The notes: generated by a model from the sequence alone, not told the origin. A DNA stretch of 64,000 nucleotides from UBA10906 sp049296695 (GCA_049296695.1 JBAQSX010000100.1:62001-126000); one strand, 5' to 3'. Counted from the stretch's first letter, positions 33,631-42,779 are shown. Numbers and translations are program-made.

Positions 33631-35501
33631 TACGCTGACTTCCGTTTTAAATAAACTAATAATAATGAAATGGCAGCAGGGGTAATACCTTGAATACGCG
33701 AGGCTTGTCCTAGAGTTTCTGGGCGTTGGCGTTTTAATTTTTCGCTGACTTCATTCGATAAACCCGAAACCGTGCTGTAATCTAAATTATCGGGCAGTTT
33801 GAGGTGGTCATAACGCGCAGTTTTATCAATTTCCGTTTGTTGGCGAGTAATATAACCTGCATATTTGGCTTGGATGGCAACTTGTTCGGCAACGTCTTCG
33901 GCAATGCTGTCGCCTTCGGGCAAAAAGCTTAGTAACTGTGTGACATCAACCTCAGGGCGGCGCAACATTTCTAAAAGATTGGCTTCTTTTTGTATCGGCG
34001 TTCCCCAATAGTTTTGGGCTTGCTCTGCTTCTGGGCTATCAACGCGCAACCAGACTTTTTTCAAATCCTCTTGCAGACGCGCAATCGCTTCACGTTTAGT
34101 TTCAAAAGCTTGCCAGCGTTCATCATCGACTAAACCTAATTCACGACCGATTTCAGTTAAACGCAAATCAGCATTATCTTCGCGCAATGATAAACGGTAT
34201 TCAGCGCGGCTGGTGAACATGCGATACGGTTCTTGTGTACCACGCGTGATTAAATCATCAATCATCACGCCGATATAAGCCTCATGACGTTGCGGACACC
34301 AGCTTTCTAAACCTTTAGTGAGTAGAGCCGCATTTAAACCTGCAATCAAACCTTGCGCGGCGGCTTCTTCATAACCTGTAGTGCCGTTGATTTGTCCCGC
34401 AAAGAACAATCCATCTAAATGTTTATTTTCTAAAGAGGATTTTAAATCGCGGGGGTCAAAAAAGTCATATTCAATGGCGTAACCGGGGCGCAAAATTTCA
34501 GCGTTTTCAAAACCTAGCATCGAACGTACTAAAGCGTACTGCACATCAAAGGGCAAGCTGGTAGAAATGCCGTTAGGATAGACTTCGTGGGTGTCGAGTC
34601 CTTCGGGTTCAACGAAAATTTGATGACTATCGCGGTCGGCAAAACGCACGATTTTATCTTCAATAGACGGACAATAACGTGGGCCTATGCCTTCAATAAT
34701 GCCTGAATACAAGGGTGAGCGGTCTAAGCCAGCACGGATAATATCGTGGGTTTTTTCATTGGTGCGGGTGATATAGCAGGGAATCTGGCGGGGGTGTTGC
34801 TCACGTCTGCCTAAAAATGAAAATACAGGGGTGGGATTATCGCCATGTTGCTCATCTAACACTTTGAAATTAATGGTGCGTCCATCGATACGCGGCGGTG
34901 TGCCTGTTTTTAAGCGGTCAATGGTTAGCGGTAATTCATGCAAACGCTCAGCTAAAGCAATCGATGCCGCGTCACCTGCTCTGCCGCCGCTGTAATTTTC
35001 TAAACCGATGTGGATTTTACCCGCTAAAAATGTCCCAGCGGTTAAAACCACGGCGCGCGCTCTAAAATCCAAACCCATAAGGGTTTTAACGCCGACCACT
35101 TTTGTGCCTTCAACTATTAAATCAGCGGCGGTTTGTTGAAATAACATTAAGTTAGGCTGATTTTCCAAAGCGTAACGCACCGCTTGTTTATATAACTTAC
35201 GGTCAGCTTGGGCGCGAGTGGCACGAACCGCAGGGCCTTTGCTGGCATTTAAGGTGCGGAATTGAATGCCGCCTAAATCAATGGCTCGCGCCATAATGCC
35301 GCCGAGCGCGTCAATTTCTTTGACTAAATGCCCTTTACCAATGCCGCCAATGGCAGGGTTACAGCTCATTTGTCCTAAGGTTTCAATGTTTTGGGTCAGT
35401 AATAAAGTAGACGCGCCACAACGCGCTGACGCTAACGCCGCCTCTGTGCCAGCATGACCGCCACCAATGACAATTACGTCAAAGTCTTTTGCAAATTTCA
35501 T
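33630..35501 (-). CDS. mnmG: tRNA uridine-5-carboxymethylaminomethyl modification enzyme MnmG
   Basis: 623 residues from the ATG at 35501 (MKFAKDFDVIVIGGG); an earlier start would add 11 residues. The FAD motif is VIVIGGGHAGTEAALASAR, and IGGIGKGHLVKEIDALGG, TGTPPRIDGRTI, YCPSIEDKIVRF and the C-terminal GISxLSNE-like region (TVSGLSNEVSEKL) are present. With MnmE it modifies the wobble uridine of several tRNAs. Operon with rsmG. Confidence 0.97.
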   Translation of the reverse strand: MKFAKDFDVIVIGGGHAGTEAALASARCGASTLLLTQNIETLGQMSCNPAIGGIGKGHLVKEIDALGGIMARAIDLGGIQFRTLNASKGPAVRATRAQADRKLYKQAVRYALENQPNLMLFQQTAADLIVEGTKVVGVKTLMGLDFRARAVVLTAGTFLAGKIHIGLENYSGGRAGDAASIALAERLHELPLTIDRLKTGTPPRIDGRTINFKVLDEQHGDNPTPVFSFLGRREQHPRQIPCYITRTNEKTHDIIRAGLDRSPLYSGIIEGIGPRYCPSIEDKIVRFADRDSHQIFVEPEGLDTHEVYPNGISTSLPFDVQYALVRSMLGFENAEILRPGYAIEYDFFDPRDLKSSLENKHLDGLFFAGQINGTTGYEEAAAQGLIAGLNAALLTKGLESWCPQRHEAYIGVMIDDLITRGTQEPYRMFTSRAEYRLSLREDNADLRLTEIGRELGLVDDERWQAFETKREAIARLQEDLKKVWLRVDSPEAEQAQNYWGTPIQKEANLLEMLRRPEVDVTQLLSFLPEGDSIAEDVAEQVAIQAKYAGYITRQQTEIDKTARYDHLKLPDNLDYSTVSGLSNEVSEKLKRQRPETLGQASRIQGITPAAISLLLVYLKRKSA

Positions 35502-35554
35502 AATTTTTTTGTGCCAAAGTGCTATGATAATCACTCTATTATAGGAGCTAAACC

Positions 35555-35746
35555 ATGAAAAAACGTAACAAAACCGCTATACAAGACCAAATTCCTCAGC
35601 ATAATCCTGTGGCTAAGTTTGCCCATTCATTTAATAAATCGTTAGTGTTTGCAGATAAAACACAATATCGTCGCAACGCTAAACATAAGAAACAGGAGGT
35701 TTCGCTAATACTATTTTCTAATAGTAGTATTAGCCAAGCCGCTTGA
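35555..35746 (+). CDS. Small basic protein with a hairpin in its 3' coding end; ArfA-like candidate
   Basis: 63 residues, preceded by AGGAG 7 bases from the ATG. The conserved-looking core is HNPVAKFAHSFNK ... DKTQYRRNAKHKKQE, a strongly basic stretch, and the last part VSLILFSNSSIS is hydrophobic. A 10-bp stem (35704-35713 with 35725-35734) lies inside this last part. E. coli ArfA, a back-up ribosome-rescue factor, has the same design: a basic KGKGSY.RKGKH core and a hydrophobic tail encoded over an RNase III hairpin, so the active form is truncated. Homology is not established; small conserved proteins with an NPVAK core may have another role. Confidence 0.6.
   Translation: MKKRNKTAIQDQIPQHNPVAKFAHSFNKSLVFADKTQYRRNAKHKKQEVSLILFSNSSISQAA
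35704..35734 (+). other. Hairpin inside coding sequence, no T-run
   Basis: GCTAATACTA pairs with TAGTATTAGC around an 11-base loop. The following bases are CAAGCCGCTTGA, not a T-run, so it is not an intrinsic terminator. It could be an RNase III site. Confidence 0.7.
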
Positions 35747-35747
35747 T

Positions 35748-35773
35748 AATAAAACCTAAGTATTAGGTTTTAA
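35748..35773. terminator. Terminator-like hairpin between converging genes
   Basis: AAAACCTAA and TTAGGTTTT flank a two-base loop (GT plus A), directly after the small basic protein gene and against the 3' end of the NTF2-like gene. Confidence 0.6.
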
Positions 35774-36126
35774 GATTGGTAATGTGCATAAGCCTTTATG
35801 ACTTTCTTTTCATTATTAAAATGAAAAACCTCAGCCACTAATCCATTTACACCTTGGTAATACAAGGTAATGCTATTAACCCCTGTTAAAACATTTAGTA
35901 ATGTAAAGTGTAATTGCGGCATAGCTTGCAAGGCTTGCGTCCAATAATTCATAATTGCCGCTTTACCTGATAATACGCCACTTTGTTGATTAGCAAATTG
36001 AATAATCATCGGGGAGGTCATTTCAAAATCATCACTATAATGCGCCAATACTTGTGCTATATCATGATTATTCCAGCCCGTTATCCATTCTTTAGCAAAT
36101 TGCTGAGCAAATAATTTATCAATCAT
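35770..36126 (-). CDS. SnoaL/NTF2-like domain protein
   Basis: 118 residues. The pattern FAKEWITGWNNHDIAQVLAHYSDDFEMTSP and later YYQGVNGLVAEVFHFNNEKKVIKAYAHY fits the cone-shaped SnoaL-like / NTF2 fold used by hydrolases, isomerases and ligand-binding proteins. Nothing in the sequence fixes a substrate. It stands alone between two repeats. Confidence 0.72.
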   Translation of the reverse strand: MIDKLFAQQFAKEWITGWNNHDIAQVLAHYSDDFEMTSPMIIQFANQQSGVLSGKAAIMNYWTQALQAMPQLHFTLLNVLTGVNSITLYYQGVNGLVAEVFHFNNEKKVIKAYAHYQS

Positions 36127-36171
36127 GGTAATTTTAATTATTATGAGTTAATCTGTTATTTAGCTAATTAA

Positions 36172-36286
36172 GGTAGTGCCTCAAAAAAGTAGGCCAGTTA
36201 ATATCAAACCTTTCGGAATTCAAACCTAGGTTTGAACTCCAACTAAAAGAACATTTTGTTAAAACCTACTCTTTTGAAGCACTACC
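36172..36286. repeat. Palindromic repeat, family B copy 1
   Basis: Ends GGTAGTGCCTCAAAAAAGTAGG and CCTACTCTTTTGAAGCACTACC (near-perfect inverse, shown here as two short ends), with the central palindrome CAAACCTAGGTTTG. The same unit occurs at 48497-48611 (inverted) and 50872-50984. Confidence 0.85.
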
Positions 36287-36290
36287 ATAA

Positions 36291-37268
36291 TTAATTATTA
36301 TCAAAATAATAAATCGCGCCTAATAATGGGGTGCGTGGATTAAGCGATACTTTAATTGAAATACCAGATAATAAAGTTTCAAATCGCCCTTTGGCTTTAA
36401 AAGCCTGTAAAAACTGACCTGTTTGTAAAGCAGGTAAAATTTTCGGTGCAATGCCACCACCAATAAATACCCCCCCTGTTGCCAAACACTTCAACGCTAA
36501 ATTACCCGCTTCCGCGCCATAAAGCTCAACAAATAACGCCACCACCACGCTACATAAAGCGTCTTGTCCACTCATACCTAGCTGTGAAATCAAAGCATTT
36601 CTATCTTCGCCTTCTGCTAATTCAGTGACTTGCGCACATAAAGGCGCGATTTGTTGCAGGGCTAAGAAATCATAAAGATGACTAAAACCAATTCCTGAAA
36701 TGATGCGTTCATAACTGACGTGGTCGGGATAAAGGGTTCTCAAATAAACCAGCAACTTATCTTGTAATTCATTTTGGGCGGCAAAATCACTGTGTCCGCC
36801 TTCGGTTGCCATTGCGTGGTGGTGCTTGCCGTCCCAATACAGTATTGCCTCACCCAAACCTGTACCTGCGGCGAGTACAGCAATATTGCCTGTTTGCTTT
36901 TGCGCATTGGGATTTAATTCAATTAAATCAGCAGATTCAAGCCTTAACATACCTAAAGCCATCGCTTCTAAATCATTTAATAATTTAACGTGGGACGTGC
37001 CGAGTTTTTCTTTTAATGCTTGAGCATCAAGAAGCCAAGGCAAATTAGTGGTTTGACAACGCTGATTGACCACAGGCCCTGCTACCCCAAAACAGGCTGA
37101 GCTTAAATTAACACCTGCGGGTAAAAAATCATCCAATAATGCGTCAAAACTGCTAAAAGCAGAACTGGCAAAACTTTGTTCTTTAATATAATTTAATGTG
37201 CCGTTAGTGGTTTTATTTAATAAAGCCAATACGGTTTTAGTGCCACCTATATCACCCGCAAGTATCAT
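36291..37268 (-). CDS. glk: Glucokinase
   Basis: 325 residues. ATP site MILAGDIGGTKTVLALL, the substrate region NDLEAMALG, AAGTGLGEAILYW and ATEGGHSDFA, and the distal CLATGGVFIGGGIAPKIL. It phosphorylates glucose for glycolysis or storage. It stands alone; no sugar transport genes are near. Confidence 0.95.
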   Translation of the reverse strand: MILAGDIGGTKTVLALLNKTTNGTLNYIKEQSFASSAFSSFDALLDDFLPAGVNLSSACFGVAGPVVNQRCQTTNLPWLLDAQALKEKLGTSHVKLLNDLEAMALGMLRLESADLIELNPNAQKQTGNIAVLAAGTGLGEAILYWDGKHHHAMATEGGHSDFAAQNELQDKLLVYLRTLYPDHVSYERIISGIGFSHLYDFLALQQIAPLCAQVTELAEGEDRNALISQLGMSGQDALCSVVVALFVELYGAEAGNLALKCLATGGVFIGGGIAPKILPALQTGQFLQAFKAKGRFETLLSGISIKVSLNPRTPLLGAIYYFDNN

Positions 37269-37330
37269 TTTAATACCCTCTTATTTTTCTTATTTTTATT
37301 AACCTTACAGCGTCTTGTTAAATACTGGAT

Positions 37331-37816
37331 TTATTCCCACAATTGATAAGATTGTTGCATAATAATTAAAGCAAAACCCGTCACCGCACTAACGGCTTGC
37401 AGGGCTTTAGTACATTGACTTGAATCAGTGCCAAACTCTGTCACAATAATACTAATTAATTCCTTATTAATTAAACTCATCGCCCCTGCCATAAAACTCA
37501 GCGGTAATTGAATCGCGGCATGTACATCACCTACTTTTGCCATATTCTGGGCAAATTCATCATTAATGGCTTGAGTAAATAAACTATTAAGCCAGCGGGT
37601 ATGCGTTTCTTTTAAAGCGTTTATCGACACGCCGTGTTTTTCTAAAAATATAGAAGTAATAGGTAGGGTAATTAGTCTTACATAAAAGGCATCAGTGACT
37701 TTGACTAATTGCGGAACAATTCTAGGGGCAATTTCTTGCAGACAGCTTTCCAATTCTGGGGTCAAGCCAGACAGTGATTTGGCGTTAGCCACGAACGCAT
37801 CAAAGTTTTGTGACAT
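37331..37816 (-). CDS. Stand-alone protoglobin-like globin-fold protein
   Basis: 161 residues from MSQNFDAFVANAKSL; an earlier start adds 17 residues without a good ribosome site. The helical pattern ELESCLQEIAPRIVPQLVKVTDAFYVRLI ... KHGVSINALKETHTRWLNSLF and ANPIxxGDVHAAIQLPLSFMAGAM-like segment (KVGDVHAAIQLPLSFMAGAM) resembles the globin sensor domain of heme-based chemoreceptors, with a plausible proximal His in KVGDVHAAI. No signalling or output domain follows. Likely an oxygen or gas sensor or carrier; function unproven. Confidence 0.7.
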   Translation of the reverse strand: MSQNFDAFVANAKSLSGLTPELESCLQEIAPRIVPQLVKVTDAFYVRLITLPITSIFLEKHGVSINALKETHTRWLNSLFTQAINDEFAQNMAKVGDVHAAIQLPLSFMAGAMSLINKELISIIVTEFGTDSSQCTKALQAVSAVTGFALIIMQQSYQLWE

Positions 37817-37965
37817 ATCAATAAATTTCCTAAAACATAAGTAAACAGAGTCCTTAGCATAGCGCAATTAAAAAAATAAGGGTACTCAGATGGCGACTAA
37901 ATTCAGCTCAGCGACTGCCAATCTGCTATCATTGCGGTGCAATTCACTCATATAAAGGACACACT

Positions 37966-38280
37966 ATGTCAGATTTTTCTAATGTCACCGTTGTTAAACA
38001 AGCCAATGTTTATTTCGGTGGTAATGTTAATAGCCGTACTCTCAAATTTGCCGATGGTTCAGTGAAAACTTTAGGTTTTATGCTCAATGGTGAATATACC
38101 TTCAATACTGCCGATGCCGAAATTATGGAAATTCTCGCAGGCGATCTTGAAGTATTATTACCCGACAATGAACAATGGCAAGTAATTAGCGCAGGACAAT
38201 CCTTTAATATTCCCGCTCATGCTAAATTTACGGTAAAAGTTCATAACCCCACTGATTATATTTGCTCATTTCTAAAATAA
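37966..38280 (+). CDS. ppnP: Pyrimidine/purine nucleoside phosphorylase PpnP
   Basis: 104 residues of a small cupin. The block VYFGGNVNSRTLKFADGSVKTLGFMLNGEYTF and the end FNIPAHAKFTVKVHNPTDYICSF are characteristic of the YaiE/PpnP family (about 94 residues in E. coli). It splits nucleosides with phosphate. AAAGGACAC precedes the start, and a hairpin terminator follows. Confidence 0.93.
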   Translation: MSDFSNVTVVKQANVYFGGNVNSRTLKFADGSVKTLGFMLNGEYTFNTADAEIMEILAGDLEVLLPDNEQWQVISAGQSFNIPAHAKFTVKVHNPTDYICSFLK

Positions 38281-38290
38281 TAATAGTTAA

Positions 38291-38320
38291 GAGCTGTTAA
38301 TAAACAGCTCTTATTTATTA
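38291..38320 (+). terminator. Intrinsic terminator after ppnP
   Basis: GAGCTGTT / AACAGCTC with loop AATA, followed by TTATTTATT. Confidence 0.8.
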
Positions 38321-38338
38321 AACCAACCCCAAAAAACC

Positions 38339-40129
38339 GTGGACACACTCAAAACACCGCCCCATTATACTTGGCGTTTTATTGCAGCTATTGCCCTGCA
38401 ACATAAAAAAGCCTTAATCTATTCGCATTTTATTGCGCTATTAGCCACTATTGCCAGCGTCCCTGTGCCATTATTAATGCCCTTATTAGTCGATGAGGTA
38501 TTACTGCACAAACCCGCCACCACGGTGGCTGTTATTAATCTTTTCTTTCCTCAAGAGTGGCAACAACCGCTGTTATATATTTCAGTGGTTTTAATTATCA
38601 GCGTATTATTACGCATCATTGCAATCACTTTTAATATTATTCAATCCCGCCAATTTTCCATTATTGCCAAAGAAATTATTTTTAGATTACGCAGTGATTT
38701 AATTGCCCAATTACAAAATATTTCCTTAGTTGAATATGAAAGCCTAGGTACAGGTACAGTAGTCACCCATTTAGTCACTGATTTAGATACGATTGATAAT
38801 TTTATTGGTAATACCATTAGCAAACTATTAATCGCCTTATTAACTGTTTTAGGAACAGCGGTGATATTATTGTGGATGCACTGGCAATTAGGCTTATTTA
38901 TTTTATTATTAAATCCTTTTGTAATTTATTTAACCCGCTCTGTGGGTTCAAAAGTCAAACACTTAAAAGCCAAAGAAAATTCGGCTTACGAAATTTTTCA
39001 ACAATCTTTAACCGAAACCTTAGAAGCCATTCATCAAATTAGAGCCAGTAATCGTGAACAACATTATTGCGCACAATTAATTAATGCCGCCTTTAAAGTC
39101 AAAGAAAATTCTATTGCCTTTGCGTGGAAAAGTGATGCGGCTAATCGTTTTAGTTTTTTAATTTTTTTATTCGGCTTTGATATATTTAGAGCAGGTGCGA
39201 TGCTCATGGTATTTTATTCCACGTTAACCATTGGACAAATGCTAGCGGTATTTGGTTATTTATGGTTTATGATGGGGCCTGTGCAGGAAATATTATCGAT
39301 TCAATATGCGTTTTATTCGGCTAAAGCGGCATTAATGCGCATTAATCGTTTAAAAAACTTGCGTCAAGAACCGCATTATCCTCATGAAAAAAATCCCTTT
39401 TCAAATAAAAAAACTGTTTCAGTGCGCGTAGAAAATCTAAATTTTAGTTATGGTGAAGAGCCTATATTAAATGGCATTAATCTGACTATTAAAGCAGGTG
39501 AAAAAGTCGCTTTAGTGGGTGCGAGTGGTGGTGGTAAATCCACTTTAATTCAAGCCTTAATTGGCTTATATCCTGTCAGTTCAGGACAGATTTATTTTGA
39601 TAATATCGCCATTAATAAAATTGGCTTAGATATAGTGCGTGAAAATGTGGTCACGGTATTACAACATCCTGTCTTATTTAACGATACTGTTCGTGCTAAT
39701 TTAACTTTAGGAAAAACTGCAAGCGATAAACAATTATGGCAAGCGTTAGAAATTGCTCAATTAAGTGATGTTATTGAGCAATTAACTAATGGTTTAGATA
39801 CTTTAATTGGTCGGCAAGGTATGCGATTATCAGGTGGTCAAAGGCAACGCATGGCACTGGCGAGAATGATTGTCGCTAATCCTAAAGTGGTAATATTAGA
39901 TGAGGCGACTTCGGCATTAGATACTGAAACTGAATATAAATTACATGCGGCATTAACTGAGTTTTTAAAAGGCAGGACTACTATTATTATTGCCCATCGT
40001 TTAAGTGCAGTAAAACAAGCCAATCATGTTTATGTATTTGAACAAGGGCAAATATGTCAACAAGGACGACATGAAAACTTAATTCAGCAAGAAGGCTTAT
40101 ATGCTAAGTTATATGGCGAATATCAATAA
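38339..40129 (+). CDS. ABC exporter, fused permease and ATPase
   Basis: 596 residues starting at a GTG (no ATG is suitable). Six membrane helices in residues 15-310 are followed by an ATPase with Walker A GASGGGKSTL, Q-loop QHPVLFND, signature LSGGQRQRMALARMI, Walker B VVILDEATSALD and the H-loop IAHRLSAV. It resembles MsbA/lipid or drug exporter half-transporters that work as homodimers. No partner gene or substrate hint is nearby. Confidence 0.88.
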   Translation: MDTLKTPPHYTWRFIAAIALQHKKALIYSHFIALLATIASVPVPLLMPLLVDEVLLHKPATTVAVINLFFPQEWQQPLLYISVVLIISVLLRIIAITFNIIQSRQFSIIAKEIIFRLRSDLIAQLQNISLVEYESLGTGTVVTHLVTDLDTIDNFIGNTISKLLIALLTVLGTAVILLWMHWQLGLFILLLNPFVIYLTRSVGSKVKHLKAKENSAYEIFQQSLTETLEAIHQIRASNREQHYCAQLINAAFKVKENSIAFAWKSDAANRFSFLIFLFGFDIFRAGAMLMVFYSTLTIGQMLAVFGYLWFMMGPVQEILSIQYAFYSAKAALMRINRLKNLRQEPHYPHEKNPFSNKKTVSVRVENLNFSYGEEPILNGINLTIKAGEKVALVGASGGGKSTLIQALIGLYPVSSGQIYFDNIAINKIGLDIVRENVVTVLQHPVLFNDTVRANLTLGKTASDKQLWQALEIAQLSDVIEQLTNGLDTLIGRQGMRLSGGQRQRMALARMIVANPKVVILDEATSALDTETEYKLHAALTEFLKGRTTIIIAHRLSAVKQANHVYVFEQGQICQQGRHENLIQQEGLYAKLYGEYQ

Positions 40130-40159
40130 TTAACGCACCTAGTAATACCCACGATCGGC

Positions 40160-40186
40160 GTTCAAATATTCAATTTGAACGCCAAT
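40160..40186. repeat. Hairpin GGCGTTCAAAT / ATTTGAACGCC
   Basis: A perfect stem with loop ATTCA between the ABC exporter and rnm genes. The arm GGCGTTCAAA is the same as the inner arm of family B, so it may be a remnant of that element or a terminator. Confidence 0.6.
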
Positions 40187-40228
40187 TTATTTTTAAGCTT
40201 AATCTGCCGTTTTATTTACCTCATTATT

Positions 40229-41062
40229 ATGCCCGATTGCTACGATTTACATAGCCATTCTACTGTTTCAGACGGCTCATTATCCCCTACTCAATTAATA
40301 CAGCGTGCCGTGCAACAAGGTGTGACTACTTTAGCCTTAACCGATCATGATACTGTTGCTGGCTTAGCAGAAGCGCGAGCATGTGCCAATCAATTAAATC
40401 TACGTTTAATTCATGGCATTGAATTATCAGTGACTTGGCAAATGCGTTGTTTTCATATTGTGGGCTTAAATATCAATTCCAGTTATGAACCCTTGGTGCA
40501 ATTAAGTGAGCAATTACAACAAACTCGTTATGAACGCGCCTTTAAAATTGCCGAGAAATTAGAAAAAAAACGTATTGTGGGCGTATGGGATGCAGTCAGT
40601 AAAGCCGCAGGTGAAGGCATGATTACGCGCACCCATTTTGCTGATTTTTTAGTGGCACAAGGTTATGTCCGTAGTCAACAAGAAGCCTTTGATTATTATT
40701 TAGCTAAAGGAAAATCTGCTTATGTGGCAACCACTTGGGTGGATTTAGCCCAAGCGATTGCATGGATTAATGAGGCGGGTGGCGTGGCGGTTTTGGCGCA
40801 TCCTCTGCGTTATGGTTTAAGTGCTAAATGGATGCGTTGGTTATTGGGCGAATTTAAAACCATGGGTGGTTTAGGTATTGAAGTCATTACTAGTCGCATG
40901 AATCCCGATGAATTACGTTTAATTACTCATTATGCTCAGCAATTTGAATTAGCAGGTTCGGTGGGGTCTGATTTTCATAATCCGAATAATCAATGGGTGG
41001 AATTGGGCAGGTTGGCGCAATTACCTAATAACATTAAACCGATTTGGGAATTGCTTAATTGA
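40229..41062 (+). CDS. rnm: PHP-domain 5'-3' exonuclease / nucleoside bisphosphate phosphatase Rnm (YciV/TrpH-like)
   Basis: 277 residues from ATG at 40229 (E. coli about 293). The PHP metal motifs are YDLHSHSTVSDGSL, ALTDHDTVAG, GIELSVTW, VLAHPLRYGL and GSVGSDFHNP. In E. coli the enzyme trims 5' ends of 5S and other RNAs and hydrolyses 3',5'-bisphosphonucleotides. Often found next to yciO, which is not seen here. Confidence 0.9.
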   Translation: MPDCYDLHSHSTVSDGSLSPTQLIQRAVQQGVTTLALTDHDTVAGLAEARACANQLNLRLIHGIELSVTWQMRCFHIVGLNINSSYEPLVQLSEQLQQTRYERAFKIAEKLEKKRIVGVWDAVSKAAGEGMITRTHFADFLVAQGYVRSQQEAFDYYLAKGKSAYVATTWVDLAQAIAWINEAGGVAVLAHPLRYGLSAKWMRWLLGEFKTMGGLGIEVITSRMNPDELRLITHYAQQFELAGSVGSDFHNPNNQWVELGRLAQLPNNIKPIWELLN

Positions 41063-41067
41063 ATGCT

Positions 41068-41278
41068 AATTAATAACTCAAATTACGCACTACCTCCCCC
41101 TTAGAAAAAGGGGGATTGAGGGGGATTTTAAAAATAGTCCTAGCAAAACCTTTTAAAATCAAAGAAAAGAAAAAACATTATTTAATAAATCCCCCCCTAA
41201 CCCCCCCTTTTCCAAAGGGGGGAATTTATCCCTTTTATTGCTTGATAATATTGGCTTGCGTAACTTGAGTTATTAATT
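41068..41278. repeat. Nested repeat, family H: outer TTACGCA arms around a C-rich/G-rich element
   Basis: The outer arms AATTAATAACTCAAATTACG (41068) and its inverse CGTAACTTGAGTTATTAATT (41278 end) flank an inner inverted pair rich in C and G runs (CTCCCCCTTAGAAAAAGGGG at 41094; CCCCCCCTTTTCCAAAGGGG ending at 41223). The inner element resembles a known dispersed repeat of cyanobacteria and large sulfur bacteria (from memory). Confidence 0.7.
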
Positions 41279-41315
41279 GTAAGAGCGGCAGATTCACTCT
41301 TACAATGAAACTTGT

Positions 41316-41783
41316 TCATGGTGCTTTTTGCACTTTCAGCCATTGCGCCGATAATTGCAGTAAAGTATTGAGTTCGCTATCGCTCAGTGGGCTATTACGA
41401 TAAGGCGCGTCGAGCAAACAACGCCCCGCACCGCTACTAAAGGGAGCGTCTTTTAATGAACTGTCTAAAAACTGCAACCACGCCTGTCCTGTTAAACTCG
41501 CCACTTCATGGCGTGGCACAAGTGTTATTGCCACGCGGCGTAATAATACTGAAAGCTCGCGCAATTTTTCCGTATTATTAGCAGAACGGGTACTAATTTC
41601 AGTCAATTGTTTTTTAGCTGTTTTTAAGGCGGTTTGACGGGTGAGTCGTTGATAATATTTCACTAAAAATAAAACCAATAAAGGCAAAGTAATTGCCAAT
41701 AACCACCAACCCAATGCGGGTGGAAACCAGCTAATTGCATCGGGTAAATGAATATCTCTTAAGGGTAATTCTGTAGGCTGCAT
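41316..41783 (-). CDS. DUF4381 family membrane protein
   Basis: 155 residues. The start LPLRDIHLPDAISWFPPALGWWLLAITLPLLVLFLV has one membrane helix after the PPxxGWW motif, which is typical of DUF4381. A helical cytoplasmic part ends the protein. The family normally sits with moxR/batA-like genes, which are absent here, so this copy is an orphan. Function unknown. Confidence 0.82.
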   Translation of the reverse strand: MQPTELPLRDIHLPDAISWFPPALGWWLLAITLPLLVLFLVKYYQRLTRQTALKTAKKQLTEISTRSANNTEKLRELSVLLRRVAITLVPRHEVASLTGQAWLQFLDSSLKDAPFSSGAGRCLLDAPYRNSPLSDSELNTLLQLSAQWLKVQKAP

Positions 41784-41873
41784 GGTATTTAAATATAAAG
41801 TTTTTTAATATGAAATAATAGTTGTAAATACCTAAACTCAATTTTTATCAAATTCACTCCTATTTAAGGTTAT

Positions 41874-42680
41874 ATGATGAATAGAATCTTACGTTACTCA
41901 ACGGCTAATTATCAATCTTTATTACGCGATAATTCAACACATTTATTTGCTCAGCATCATGCTTTACGCCTTTATAAAGCTAATGCAATTTATAGTTTTA
42001 TTCCTAAAAACGCCTGTTCTACTTTACGCCTATCTTTAGCGATGGCAAATGGTTGTGTGCAACATAAAAAGGATTTTAATTGGATTCACCAAAATAATGC
42101 GACTTTTGTCGCTGATTTAGCCAGTTTATTAACGGCTGAGTATACTTTTGTGGTGTTGCGTTGTCCTTATGCACGTTTAGCCAGCGCCTTTTTAGATAAA
42201 TTAGCTGGACATACTTCAGAAGCGTGGCAATTATATGACACTTTAGAACGTGAGCGTGAAGTGAGTAGCGTCTCGTTTGAGTATTTTATTAAGCAATTAA
42301 AAAAACCGAAAATTAAAAATAGTAATATTCATTGGCGACCACAAATTGATTTTTTAGTCTATCAAGACTATGACGATTATTTTGCTTTAGAAAACTTTTC
42401 GCAAGCCATAAAACGTTTAAAAGAAGTCATTGGTTTATCAGTAGTAGATGCGCGAGATTTAACCCATCATGGTATTGATAAATTAACGTTATTAGGTGGG
42501 CTGGGGGATTTTACTACGCTAAGTGCTGTTGAAATTTTACAATTAAAACAAGCAGGTCAATGTCCTAGTCCTGTGTCGTTATATAACGATGAATTAATTA
42601 CAATCGTTAATAATTGTTATAAAGCCGATATTAAGTTATATAAAAACTTATTTGGCAGTAGTCAGTTATTATTTGCTTAA
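41874..42680 (+). CDS. Sulfotransferase family protein
   Basis: 268 residues; the ATG at 41877 is an alternative start. The PAPS-binding loop resembles IYSFIPKNACSTLRLSLA (5'-phosphosulfate loop) and the 3'-phosphate site is VVLRCPYARLASAFLDKL, as in sulfotransferase family 2-like proteins. It would transfer sulfate to a carbohydrate or other acceptor, unknown here. A terminator hairpin follows. Confidence 0.8.
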   Translation: MMNRILRYSTANYQSLLRDNSTHLFAQHHALRLYKANAIYSFIPKNACSTLRLSLAMANGCVQHKKDFNWIHQNNATFVADLASLLTAEYTFVVLRCPYARLASAFLDKLAGHTSEAWQLYDTLEREREVSSVSFEYFIKQLKKPKIKNSNIHWRPQIDFLVYQDYDDYFALENFSQAIKRLKEVIGLSVVDARDLTHHGIDKLTLLGGLGDFTTLSAVEILQLKQAGQCPSPVSLYNDELITIVNNCYKADIKLYKNLFGSSQLLFA

Positions 42681-42681
42681 A

Positions 42682-42712
42682 AAAATGGCGAGATAAATCT
42701 CGCCATTATGAT
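42682..42712 (+). terminator. Terminator-like hairpin after the sulfotransferase gene
   Basis: AATGGCGAGAT / ATCTCGCCATT with loop AA, preceded by an A-run and followed by ATGATTGTTT. Confidence 0.75.
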
Positions 42713-42779
42713 TGTTTAAATAAAAAAACGATTATTAATAACGCGTTTTTAGCGCTGTCTTATTATAAAAGTTCATGCC

